Source of the DNA: Leptodontidium sp. MPI-SDFR-AT-0119
Lineage: Eukaryota; Ascomycota; Leotiomycetes; Helotiales; Leptodontidiaceae
NCBI GenBank assembly: GCA_020726505.1
Contig: JAHLEZ010000016.1
Location: 682,001 to 746,000 of the forward strand
DNA length: 64,000 nt
Direction of reading: 5' to 3'
Below the pieces are notes generated by a model. The model was not told where the DNA came from, did not search any database, and worked only from the letters and a program-made list of their open reading frames with translations. Position numbers and translations under genes: made by a program. How positions within the stretch are numbered: position 1 is the first letter of the stretch; every line of letters starts with the position of its first letter. Below are positions 54,365 to 64,000 of the stretch, one piece after another.

Positions 54365-54406
54365 CGCGATTGGTCAGTCATGGGCAACGTCTCCCACCTT
54401 AAGCGA
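54365..54406 (-). repeat. CCAAT-containing motif, copy iii, inverted (right boundary of composite)
   Basis: cgcgattggtcagtcatggg, then caacgtctcccaccttaagcg is the inverse of copy ii with few changes. It is followed at 54425 by a TATA-like tataaaag, 130 bp upstream of the next ATG, so it may also act as an inverted CCAAT promoter element. Confidence 0.7.
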
Positions 54407-54424
54407 GGGGGTCATGCCCCGCCC

Positions 54425-54432
54425 TATAAAAG
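54425..54432 (+). promoter_or_regulatory. TATA-like box upstream of the hypothetical gene
   Basis: tataaaag in a GC-rich surround (gccctataaaagggagagg), 127 bp before the ATG at 54559 and 20 bp after the inverted CCAAT motif. Confidence 0.45.
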
Positions 54433-54558
54433 GGAGAGGTTAGACAAAATCCAAATCCAAACCCACCATTTGCTCTTGATGAGGTTTACTCTACCGAAGT
54501 ACAAAGTTCTCATACGACATTCGGTCCCAAATCCAAAGGGTATTGAAGGTGCTTCATC

Positions 54559-55313
54559 ATGTTCGAAGAACAATTCAACGTAGACGGTTCTGTACCTGGA
54601 GTGCAGCCACTTGTCGTGAACCATTCTGCTGCCCAAATTTCCCAAACACTGTCCGCTAGCGGGCATAAACCTTCAAATTACAGTTATGACCTTGATGAAT
54701 ATATCGAGAAGACTCTTGTAGAGGATTTTAGCAAACTGTCGATCAATGATCCACCTCTGGCACTATGCATTTACCCAACCGGTCTGGCGGGAACAAAATC
54801 GAGCAGAACGGGGAGGCGAAAAAAGAGGCAGCTTCTTACGATGAGTATCAAAAAGGATCTGACACCTGGGCAGATATGTCAGGTTGCTAATAGCCTGGTG
54901 GAGGATAATGCACTAGATTATTTTCTTGAAAATCGTCCGCTCATCTTCGAGACTTGGACATCCTTGCCATCGATGATAGCTTCAACGAGCGTTAATAAGT
55001 CCGTCGTCGCTGCGTTTAATCTAGTGCACTCTTTAAGCTAGATCAAAGATCGTAAACGCCTTAACTTAAGGTTTGCCTATGTTCAATTAAACCGTGCAAT
55101 TGGGGCGCTCGGCGCAACGGCAGAAGTTGCCTACAGTAATGCATATCTTCATGCTAATACCAAGTCGACGGAGATCTCAAGTCGTCAGCTAAACGAGTAT
55201 GTACGAAGAGGTCAGCGTTGGTTTACACTCGCAGGCCCATCACCGTTGCTGTTATCCGTATACTCAAAACTAGCTGAGACGATAGTGTATGTCCAACCTA
55301 GATTTTTCTTTTA
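54559..55313 (+). pseudogene. Hypothetical gene, one in-frame TAG, cut by pogo-like transposon
   Basis: ATG at 54559 (MFEEQFNVDGSVPGVQPLVV). The frame is open to TAG at 55039-55041 and then continues in the same frame (IKDRKRLNLRFAYVQLNRAI, then LNEYVRRGQRWFTLAGPSPL, LLSVYSKLAETIV). A gtatgt near 55288 looks like a splice donor, and the transposon sits 20-odd bp into that putative intron, with TA duplicated. The remainder of the gene beyond 58633 is not convincing. Contains a basic cluster (RTGRRKKRQ). Family unknown. Confidence 0.5.
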
Positions 55314-58300
55314 CTCGTCGGTTTCCTGATTTTTTTTTGAAATATTTACCGACCTGCTGGCGCAGGTCGGTATCAGCAACTTGGACACAGCGGGACCGGC
55401 CTAATTAATTACTTTACACAAGTAATTCTAGTCCGTTTAACTTAATTTTTTCATAGAAAGATACACCGTAGTTAAAATTATAATTACCAAACAAGTGCAT
55501 TAAGGCTAGGGCTAATTAATACGGCGTTGTTTTAAATTAAATACGAGTTCGGGATGAAGATTTTACAAGTCTTAGCGCCTCGGGATATCCCGCAGGGTAT
55601 CGACAGGGGTGCGAATCGCGTTTAGATCGCCTCCTTTAACACGTAAAAACGCGATTTATCTTACTTACACACATACACTTTAATCTGGACTACGAACTAC
55701 GCCTACTATGACGAAATCTACGCCTTAAATCAAGCGTAAAGGGTCTAAGAAGAGTAAGAAGAGGACCTCCTTAAATACTAGTATTACTCGTATATAAAAG
55801 ATACCTAAATATAAGACCCCCGTATATATAAGCTAGGAAGCTAAGATTTAAGCTACTTTAGAAGTATATAAGAACCCCGATAACACCGAAATCACTAGTC
55901 TACGTATCGCCGCTAGCGTATTTAGTAGAGTTAGTTACTCTACTCTAAATCACCGGTATAAGAAGAGAGATAGTTTAAAGACTTTAGCTAAGAATAGTAG
56001 TTATAACAAGAAGTTAAATGAGGCTCAAGAAGCTTCTTTAATATAATATATTAATATAGCCATTATAAGGGGCTTTCTTATGAGATATAATATAATTATT
56101 ACGGCCGCAACTATAATATTAAGTCTCTCTATAGAAGTTTTCTAGCAAATTAGACAATATTAAGCCAGACAATAGGTTAAAAGAATGGACGCCGCTAGTT
56201 AATATTATACTTTACGGACTACTCTAATAGACTAAAAGCGTAAAGATTATATAATAATTAGAGAAATCACTAATTACTTTAAAAAGTTAGTTACAGTAAT
56301 AGCTAAATACTTAATACATTAAAAAGATATCTTTAATATAGACGAAATTGGCTTCTAGGTCGGGTGTATTAATAGTACAACGGTTATTACGCACAAGAAC
56401 ATCCGAAAGGTACGTTTTCCCGCCTAAAAATCGCTTATCCCGATAATTAAGTACGTATTAACTGTTTTTAAGTTTATACCTGTAACCCTATCGACCGCGA
56501 ATCTGTGTCAGTCATTAAGTATATCTCTGCTGCTAGCTACGCTATTAATTACTACATTATTATGCTAAGGGCTATTTACTTAGAGAAGATATTTAATAAT
56601 AACTTACTTTTAGGCATAAAGATCTCTTATAGTAAAAAGGGGTATTCTAATGACGAGCTTATATTAAAATAGCTTAAACACTTTAATTAATAAACTAAAG
56701 GCCGTTAATAAGGTCAATAGCGTCTCTTAATATTTAATAGCTATAATAGCCATATAACGTATGAGTTTGTCTCTAAGTGTAAGTAACTAAAGATTATACC
56801 TTTTTATTTAATTGCTTACTTAACGTATACTACATAATTATTAGACGTTACTTGTTTTTAGCCTAAAAAGCATTAGTATAGACGAGTAATTAAAGATAAA
56901 ATTAGAGACGGTTATAATACTTTCACTAAATACACCTTTCTTTAGTGCCTTCACTAAATTAGAGCTAAAACCTTTAAGAAAGAGACAATTTAGTCAGCTT
57001 TTAGGCGTACTAGTATATAGCTATTAAACCCGGAAGTTATTATTAAAGCGTTTAAGCTTACCTAGGATACTTAAATAGGCGATAAAAACACTAGTGGACG
57101 GGTATATAACTATACCCTAGATAATCTATCTACTACAATTTATGTTCTTATATCTAACGAAGCTGTGTCACGTTAAGTACTAGCTAATAGTTAGTTTTGG
57201 GAGGCCGAAACTACGTTAGACGAAGAATACGACTATATTCCGTGGACTTATAATAATAGAGCTTTCGACGATAAGCCAGAAGACAATATTTAGCTTCCAC
57301 AGCTCCCACGTGACGGAAATATCGATATTACAAACGATTTAATAGCTCTATTAGTAAGCTCTCGTATCGACGAGTTACTTAATATTTAAGATTCAATAAA
57401 AACAGTAACTCTAGAGTAACCTAAGCAACCTAGAAGTGTAGAAGACTACAGTAATTATAGCCTTAGAAAAACGACGGAAAATCCACGTTAATACACGAAA
57501 ACACTATTCTTTAATACACTATATAAAGCCAAAGGAATTAACGTACACGCCTAATTTCTAGAAACCTATAAAGATATATTATCGTCTTTATTAAAGTAAC
57601 TTTCTAATAAGAAGTTTCGAAAAGGTAGTATAGTTAATATAATATTAAGCGACGCCGCGCGCTAAGAGCTTACTTTAACTGTGTTAAATAATACTTAGGG
57701 CAGCTAATCCCTTGTGTTTAATAACGAAGATAGTGCCAAGAGAGTCAAACTACGCGGCGGGGGCCGTGTAATCTCCTCTAATAAAAGGCTGCGAATTATT
57801 AGCGACAAGAACGAATTTGCCTAGGAGTCTAAACTTACGAAGCTCCGTAAAGAGGCAAATATTACTAGAAATATATTAAAGATAAAGGAAGAGAAGGTTA
57901 CTAGAGCTCTAGCTTAATAGCAAAAGAAAGAGGAGAAAAAGACTACGAAAGTTCAAAAAAGAATAAAAAAGACACGTATTCGGGAGGAGAAAGCTTAGGC
58001 TAAAACACAACAAAAGCTCGATAAAGCTACGAAGAAATAAGCTTTAATTAATACTAAGAAGAAGCCTAAGGGTCGGAAACCAAATACAATTAAAAAGGAA
58101 GAGGCTACATAGTAAGAGCCTATAGTTATAGCCGTATCTCAAAGACTAATTCGCACTAAGAGACTAACACAAAAGGCGATTGAGATATTTAACGACAATA
58201 AGCAAGAGAGTGGCAGTAATATTAAGAGTCTTATAGAGTCAGATTCGTCCGCTAATTCTGATTCCGACGTCAATTCGACTAATAATAGTAGTAGTGGGCC

Positions 58301-58631
58301 TATAGATTACGATGATTACGACTAAGGAGTGTCAAAGTTGGTAGTCGGATGCGGGATTACATAAGCGAGTGTACCCGAAACCCCCTTTACTTTAATTAAT
58401 TACAATATACAACATAAATCAAATGACGTTATCTAAGTTATGATTAATACAAAATTTTATTTCGAATCTAATAGTCTATCCCTGAAGTTGATTGTATTAG
58501 TAGTAAAAAGGTTATTCCTTAATTAAGACGGTATTTACTGTGTCCAAGTTGCTGATATGTCCAAGTTGCTGATACCGACCTGCGCCAGCAGGTCGGTAAA
58601 TATTTCAAAAAAAAATCAGGAAACCGACGAG
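55314..58631 (+). mobile_element. Pogo/Fot1-class DNA transposon, 3318 bp, long intact TIRs, TA duplication
   Basis: TIRs of about 75 bp: CTCGTCGGTTTCCTGATTTT... at 55314 and its inverse ending at 58631; both contain an inner hairpin (accgacctgctggcgcaggt cggt) and end with cagcaacttggacac. TA at 55312-55313 and 58632-58633. The right TIR has a short duplication of the gtccaagttgctgata end. The body is heavily RIP-mutated but the TIRs are not. Confidence 0.93.
55708..58325 (+). pseudogene. Pogo-like DDE transposase, RIP-degraded and frameshifted
   Basis: ATG at 55708 (MTKSTP). The first catalytic Asp is in DEIGF (56341), followed by VGCINSTTVITHKN. After a frameshift near 56480 the frame reads YSNDELILK, RLLIFNSYNSHITYEFVSKC (second Asp changed to Asn, a G-to-A change), KIIPFYLIAYLTYTT, LLDVTCF, PKKH, YRRVIKDKIRDGYN, matching the DDE_1 pattern GHGSH....PPHTTHLLQPLDV. 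The C-terminal tail is basic then acidic and Ser-rich (IKSLIESDSSANSDSDVNS), ending near 58325. Dozens of TAA/TAG codons. Confidence 0.88.
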
Positions 58632-58639
58632 TAGTACTC

Positions 58640-59067
58640 ACGAATAATAGCGCCACAACATTTAAGATGTAAAAATTACAATAAGCAATAACAAACCGAG
58701 ATCTACACATCCTAGCCAATTGGGTTTCTACGATAATCGCAATCCTTGCCTATCTATATTGACAATGCACGGAAGCTGCGCCTGCCTTCCCCGGCCCCTG
58801 TGGCCAGTTTTCACTTTGTAGCTTGCAGTAAGAACCCCGTATCGTCCTCGTGAGAGGGCAATATCTCCGAATACCGCAAGATACCCTTGCAAAATAGAAG
58901 AAGTAGATGAACCTACCCCTCGGATCACAACGTGGGGTGGTATTTGCGCTGCGAGGATAAATAAGCCATGATTCCCTCCAACTCTTGCTTTCGTTGTCAC
59001 TTTTGATCTCGGTATCAGATTGTTCAGGTCCAAGGATTCCTTTACTATAGTGGAGCCTCAAGCCGGA
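58640..59067. other. Flank of transposon; possible small minus-strand frame
   Basis: A 101-codon minus frame (58728-59033) reads NHGLFILAAQIPPHVVIRGV and ends RQGLRLS. It is divergent from the methyltransferase relic and has no recognised family. Low support. Confidence 0.25.
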
Positions 59068-60199
59068 CCTCAAAATGTCGACCTAGAGGCTGAGGCCGAT
59101 GACTACGAAAATGATTTAGCGCTTGGAGGGGAGAGTATTGCAAGTTCGACTACATTAATTAATTCAAGTATTATGAAATATCGAGAGGAGAATGGGAGGA
59201 CGTATCATGCGTATAAAGTAAGTTACACTCTTACCATCGAAGCCGAACTTTCGTGATTCGATATTTCTAATACAAATTCTGATTGACCTAATTATGAAGG
59301 ATAGCAAATACTAGTACCCGAATGATGAGACAAAGAATGACCGGTTAGATCTCTAACATCACTTATTTTCTTTAACATTCGATGGGAACTTGTTTACTGC
59401 TCCGATACTGAATGAGAAACAACTTCATCGTGTTCTAGATATTGGCATAGGAACAGGCATCTGGGCAATTGATTTTGCAAATAAATACCCAGAAACAAAG
59501 GTGCTTGGCGTCGATCTTAGCCCAAGTCAACCATCCTTTAACCCCCCCCCCCCCCAATCTTGCATTCCAGATTGACGACCTCGAAGAGTCTTGGATTTTC
59601 TCAGAAAAGTTCGACTTCATCTACAGCCGCATAATGATTAACTCCGTCGCCGACTTTCCTCGACTCTACCAGCAATGTTTTGATAGCCTCTCTAACGGAG
59701 GCTAGATAGAAACATTAGACATCTCATTCCTAATTCTTCTAAATGATAGTGAATTCCTAGAAAACTCTGCATTTAAGAAATAGTATACATTATTAGCCTT
59801 TCTATTTCTAATTAACTAATTAGAGTAGGTCCGATCTCTTTATAGAGGGATGTGAAAAACTAGGCCGCCTAGTAAACTCTGCGAAGCTCTACAAATCGCA
59901 ACTTAAAGCAGCTAGCTTTGTCGACGTCGTAGAGACGAAATATATCTAGCCATCGAATCGTTAGCCGAAAGATCGGAAGCTTGAGGAATTAGGCATGTTC
60001 TATATCCTCGCAATAGATACGCTACTAAATACTAAATAGGAATGTGGCAATTGGAGAACATAACTTCAGGCCTCGAGAGCTTTAATATGGCAATGTTTAC
60101 TCGTGTTTTGGGCTAGACAAAGCCTGAAGTGGATGTCTTCTTGGCTGATATTAGGAAAGAAATGAAGGACACGAAGATTCATGTGTATTGGAACATGTG
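59068..60199 (+). pseudogene. LaeA-like S-adenosylmethionine methyltransferase, broken
   Basis: N-terminal: SSIMKYREENGRTYHAYK, then a gtaagt donor (59219); an exon near 59300 would resume YPNDE and DRLDL.HHLFSLTFDG. SAM motif I: VLDIGIGTGIWAIDFANKYP; post-I: VLGVDLSPSQPSF. A 12-C run (about 59542-59553) shifts the frame into LAFQIDDLEESWIFSEKFDF and FIYSRIMINSVADFPRLYQQ, ending SNGG, TAG (G-W expected, TGG to TAG). C-terminal pieces to 60199: GMWQLENITSGLESFNMAMF, TRVLG, TKPEVDVFLADIRKEMKD, IHVYWNM. This is the usual fungal LaeA/UMTA-type layout (about 330 aa) that regulates secondary metabolism or modifies small molecules. Several nonsense codons. Confidence 0.85.
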
Positions 60200-60569
60200 A
60201 GCTCTTGATTTCGGTTTTTGTTTGGGAGGGGCAGCAAATGCTAATACCTAGTAGATTTGTTGTCTATGGGCGCAAGCCAGTGTAGACCGATAGACAATAG
60301 CCTCTCCACGGCTAACGGGTGCGGAAGCTTGTCTTCGGGGCAGATTTATGCGGATCCGCTGGCCACTCGTTCTAGTGGGAACGGAGAAGCATTTGTTTCA
60401 TCTCGAGGAGGCCTAACTCTGTGTTCAATGGGACAATGAGGTATCTAAGAAAGGAGAAATAGGCAATTACATAGGCAAGGCGAAGAGTCATTAGCATCGT
60501 TTATTATAAAAGCAGAAATACTATACAATACACGTGCCTAATGATATCAATGATACTATAGTTATTATA
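60200..60569. other. No recognisable gene
   Basis: Normal-composition stretch with a GC patch (60270-60430) and no family motif. Confidence 0.35.
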
Positions 60570-60780
60570 CTAACGAGACTTCTCAATACGCTCCGTGACC
60601 TTCTCTTTTACGTCCCGCTGCTCGAGGTCTTGTTTCATTACAGCTCTCTTACTACTACATAAATTCGTAGCCTAATGTAACTTAACAATCGCCTTACTCC
60701 GTCTCCCCTCCAAGTCTTAAAATTCGCTATCGTCCCTATATTCACCTTTTCCTCCTTAGCTTTGCTAAATATTAAGCATA
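60570..60780 (-). pseudogene. C-terminal fragment, basic and helical
   Basis: The minus frame reads DLEGRRSKAIVKLH, stop, ATNLCSSKRAVMKQDLEQRD, VKEKVTERIEKSR, TAG at 60570. Charged helix as at the end of many transposase-associated proteins, but not assignable. Confidence 0.3.
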
Positions 60781-61900
60781 ATAAATACAACTAAAGCATA
60801 GGCCTAGCGGCTATATGCCAGACTCGCTTCTATAGAGGATATTATAGGTTTAGATTACGACCTATAGAATTATATTCTAGCCCATTGCCCTAGTCTTCTG
60901 CAAATCCCTTCGAAGACTCCTACCTCCCGCCTCCTATTATCTTGTTATTTATATATACCTAATCACTATACTTGAGCTGTGTCAGTGAGAGTAGTGTGTA
61001 GAAATATAAAGTGTGCATTAGCTCGGCTTGTTCTTTGCGTTACGTTATGATCGATGCTCGAGTTTATTAAATTAATAAACTTCTCTTTTTATCTTTATAA
61101 AACCAGAAGAGTTCGCTAGGAATTAATTATATAATTAGAGGAGGCTTAGTATAGTATACGTGTGGGCCATAATGCCGCTCTATTCTAGAGAGGAGACAAG
61201 ATGACTCTAGTTAGTAATTATAGCATTAATAGTGTTCATCGTATCCTTCATTATTGTAACTCCTTTTCTCGACTTTATTTATTATTCGGCAAGTAAATAT
61301 TAGGAGATCTCGCTCGTATTTACTATTAGTCCCAAGTCAGGCACGCTTTAATCGGTAAGAGTCGACGCATTACTAATAAGCTAAGTCGTAAATCAGCGAT
61401 GTTTTGAAGGTTAAATGCTTACTATTAATTTTTAATAAGTGTCATAGCGATTATTTAATATCTAACGATACCTCTAAATCCAAGCTATCTAACGGCAATG
61501 CTAGTATCTAATTTACTAATAGTTTTACTATATAATTTAAGGTATGTTATTCTCGCGAAACGGAGTTAGAGTTATAAAGTTAGGCTAAATCACGTGACCA
61601 AATTATATTCTCTTTTATCCGAAATGTTGCAGCCGAGTTAAGACTGACTAATTAGACACACTAGTCAACTTTGGCTCGTGCTTGTTTTAGACTAGATTTT
61701 AGCTAGATTTTAGCTCGATTCTAGCGATCTTTTTAGCTTATAATCTGCAATTTAATCTATCTATCAACTTCAATTCCAGCCTTTGCTATGCCAGAGGCTA
61801 AGGATTAAGCTCAAAACTTAACCTTCACCTCTAACTTCACAATCTACCCTTCGTATATAATATCTGATTCTACTTTATAGTCTGATTCTTACCTTACTAC
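60781..61900. other. AT-rich RIP-type sequence, no gene seen
   Basis: TpA-rich with CpG retained. No coding block recognised. Short direct phrases (tagattttagctagattttagctcgattctagcg, 61690-61725) recur three times. Confidence 0.45.
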
Positions 61901-62290
61901 TGTGGGAGGGACGAACCCCAATCTACACAACAAGAGGGTAAGTCCCCACCCCACCATTCCGATCACCCCGCAATTTTACTACCACCTGTAAACAACACTT
62001 AATAACTCTATAACACTTTAATTTCTATGTAATCTTCTATAACATTAGAATCTCCTATTAAATCTAAATTAATAAGTATAATTTCTTAATCTCTAGCTAT
62101 AATTTGAGCTCTTTAAATAGCCTAAATATTTATAAACTTGGAATTTAGGCTAGTTTGTACCTTCCGCTTTTTCCGTAACTGTAATTAATTTAATTTAGCC
62201 TTTAATTACTATATCTTTATCTCTGCCTAGCTAAGAGTAAAGTCCTTTTAATCGAAAGCCTTAATAGCTTTTTTAAAGAGTAGTCGGCGT

Positions 62291-62450
62291 TGTTACGACA
62301 GGTATGCCTCGGCTAGATCAGGGGTCCGGAACAGGTCCGACTCCCCTCCGACTCCCTATATATATGGCTCCCTCCTGTAGAGTAGCTCTGCAGTTTTGTA
62401 TTCTAAGTGTTAAGTCAACCTTCTACGGCCAAGGCTCTTGTGTCGTTACA
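62291..62450 (+). repeat. Solo LTR, 160 bp, target duplication GGCGT, inside the transposon
   Basis: TGTTACGACAGG ... TGTGTCGTTACA with imperfect 10-bp inverted ends (TGTTACGACA / TGTCGTTACA). ggcgt at 62286-62290 and 62451-62455. A TATA-like ctatatatatgg is at 62355. Pre-insertion order (agtcggcgt, attaaagggttatt) is confirmed by the homologous uninterrupted sequence at about 12840-12875. GC-balanced within an AT-rich host. Different sequence from the LTR family at 11258 and 12452. Confidence 0.88.
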
Positions 62451-62819
62451 GGCGTATTAAAGGGTTATTATGTGATAATTTAGACAAAGTATTAAGTTGT
62501 AACCTAAATTCTTTATTAGCCTTCGGCGTAAACTAAATAACTGATAATTCCTTCACTTCCTTAATAGTCTAAAGGTCCTTAGAAACACTAGTTTCTAGCT
62601 CCTAATTACTATTCTCTAATAATAATCAGCTTATTAACGGTTTTATTATACTCACTAGCTATAGGCCAGTAGCTTTCTAACTAGCTTTAATATTTATAGC
62701 CGTTAAACTCTCTTAGCGTGCTTTATAATAGTATATTAAAAAGTTGCGCTTACTAATTAGTGTAAAATTAGTAAGGGATGCTAATAAATTGAGGTATTTC
62801 CGGTAAGATGCCTTAAGAG

Positions 62820-63330
62820 GAAAGAAAATAAATAAATCTAAAGGTTATAAGACGTGCGACGTATATATAAGTAAAAACAACACAAATATATTATATTTTA
62901 AGCACTTTTATATAAATTCCGTAGTCTTATAACTTTTATAGTTGTCTAAGACTAATAATCGGGGGTTTCCGTCACGTAGTTACGTTTAAGGAATAAAGAC
63001 TTTTTTTAGTTATTTTAATATAATAATATCGTTTGTCCGCCTATTTTCGATTACTATAAATTGCCAGGACTTAAATTCGTTGAGATTTATTAGAAACTAT
63101 TATTATTAAACTGATTTCCCCTTATATATTATAAGTGGAGTCGTTTTCTTACTTATTACAAAGATACACTTAATAAATAAGGTCTAATTCCGAGAACTAA
63201 GTTATTTCCGCTAAATAAAACGCCGTTTCGCATGCCTAATAACTAAGCTATTAACTCTAAAACCTTTTATAATTCCTGCTTTATTTATATTTTATTGATT
63301 TTCAAGTAAAATAGCCTTAATAGCTAGAAC
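62820..63330 (-). pseudogene. Fot1/Pot2-like DDE transposase, central part
   Basis: Minus strand from 63330: NINKAGIIKGF (first catalytic Asp changed to Asn/Lys context), VIRHAKRRFI, PLIIYKGKSV, FKSWQFIVIENRR, then RDGNPRLLVLDNYKSYKTTE (second Asp), FVLFLLIYTSHVL, stop, PLDLF (pattern LPPHTSHVLQPLDL). Q and W codons have become TAA/TAG. The N-terminal HTH/CENPB part is on the far side (above 63330) and the C-terminal part extends to about 61980; both are too decayed to bound. Confidence 0.88.
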
Positions 63331-64000
63331 CTTTAATTTGTGAAACTAAGGCTTAATAACATTAGTAATTATATTATTAACACATACAAAATTAATAAAA
63401 TATTACTTCTTAGTATTAAGAATAAGGTTCCGCTTAAAAAATCGTTGTACCTATTGTTTTCCGAGTAGTATAAGGTCTCCTTAAAGTACGTAAAGTCGGG
63501 TCCTAAAAAGCCGTACTTGCGCATAAGTAACACTAAGCCCTAATGTCTCCTGAATCAAAATCTAATACGTAAGACGCTCTTCTAATACTGTAAGTAGCCT
63601 TTATAAATGACTAGTAACTTATTAATAGGCGTTTGTATTGTGACATCGGCTATAGAGAGTAGAGTATAATATACCCTATTCTTTTGCGGTATATTGTAAG
63701 GACTTGCCATTTTCGACCGCATTAATAGCTAGAACGATATCGTCTTCAGTATATTTTAGTATAATAACTATCTTAATTAATATTCTAAAAATCAAGAAAA
63801 TTGATAAGAAAATAAGATAATTATTAATTATTAAAAGTAAGTAAGTAAAAAAGCGGTGTGCTAAGCGAGGTGATCGGAATAGGGGGGTGATCGGAATGGT
63901 GGGGGGGGGGGACTTAGTATGTAGCGAGCTATCGAAGGGGGTTCTAGACTCTATAAATAATAGATTAATTAAATCTAAAGATATTATATATCTAGAGAGT

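Larger units (their letters stand above)
61941..63914 (-). mobile_element. Fot1/Pot2-like DNA transposon, 1974 bp, TA duplication
   Basis: Ends AGTCCCCACCCCACCATTCC (61941) and its inverse ggaatggtgggggggggggact (63914), both with the gatcggaat box; TA at 61939-61940 and 63915-63916. Without the 160-bp solo LTR and its 5-bp duplication the length is about 1.81 kb, near the 1.8-1.9 kb of Fot1/Pot2. Homologous to 12250-13212 in inverted orientation. Confidence 0.92.
61901..64000 (+). repeat. LTR (GAGGGACGAACC family), split by a Fot1/Pot2-like transposon
   Basis: LTR start TGTGGGAGGGACGAACCCCA at 61901, to ...gagggta at 61940. The sequence resumes at 63917 (gtatgtagcgagctatcgaa, ctctataaataata) and continues off the window. 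The two parts together match the uninterrupted copy at 11970-12100. This copy is less mutated than that one (TGTGGG kept). Confidence 0.75.

Overview
This window looks like transposon-rich, RIP-mutated DNA from a filamentous ascomycete (Pezizomycotina). The evidence is: genes with short GT..AG introns and CTAAC-type branch sites, a HET-domain gene, a LaeA-like methyltransferase relic, a Bzz1 relic, Fot1/Pot2-like, pogo-like and Tc1-like transposons, a Helitron, Ty3/gypsy and LINE retroelements. Most elements carry in-frame TAA/TAG codons where CAA, CAG or TGG is expected, which is what CpA-directed repeat-induced point mutation (RIP) produces. I cannot fix the class; Leotiomycetes is a guess only.

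Layout. 1-3.85 kb: plus-strand Ty3/gypsy pol relic with an integrase C-terminal and chromodomain tail. 3.9-11 kb: a second, minus-strand gypsy relic. 11.2-13.2 kb: two GC-balanced solo LTRs with 5-bp target duplications, an LTR relic, and an internally deleted Fot1/Pot2-like element. 13.7-18.1 kb: two relics of the DUF3435 tyrosine-recombinase family (the family that includes Starship captains), convergent, next to a truncated Bzz1 gene (18.1-19.1 kb). 20.7-25.9 kb: two non-overlapping pieces of a minus-strand LINE in permuted order, joined at a (GAT)n tail. 27.7-31.9 kb: the only clearly intact host genes, a NUDIX hydrolase and a HET-domain protein, divergent over a shared 0.68-kb promoter region. 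32-35 kb: decayed fragments including a protein kinase and a MADS-box-like gene. 35-38.4 kb: gene-poor repeat-rich sequence with several minisatellites. 39-46.9 kb: a minus-strand Helitron relic interrupted by a Tc1-like element. 47-51 kb: broken host-like genes, two abutting MITEs and a second MADS-like relic. 51.5-54.4 kb: a composite bounded by inverted copies of a CCAAT-containing motif and packed with tandem repeats around one unknown gene. 54.6-58.6 kb: a hypothetical gene cut by a pogo-like transposon with long intact TIRs. 59-60.2 kb: LaeA-like methyltransferase pseudogene. 61.9-64 kb: LTR split by a Fot1/Pot2-like element that itself carries a solo LTR.

The window reads as a genome-defence graveyard: long repeats were mutated, while short repeats (LTRs of 160-185 bp, MITEs of about 150 bp, TIRs, minisatellites) kept normal base composition. 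The most unusual items are the DUF3435 recombinase pair, the inverted-motif composite at 51.5-54.4 kb, the permuted LINE pair, and the nested insertions that preserve a readable pre-integration site. No intact new system is demonstrable from sequence alone. All assignments are by eye from translated motifs.
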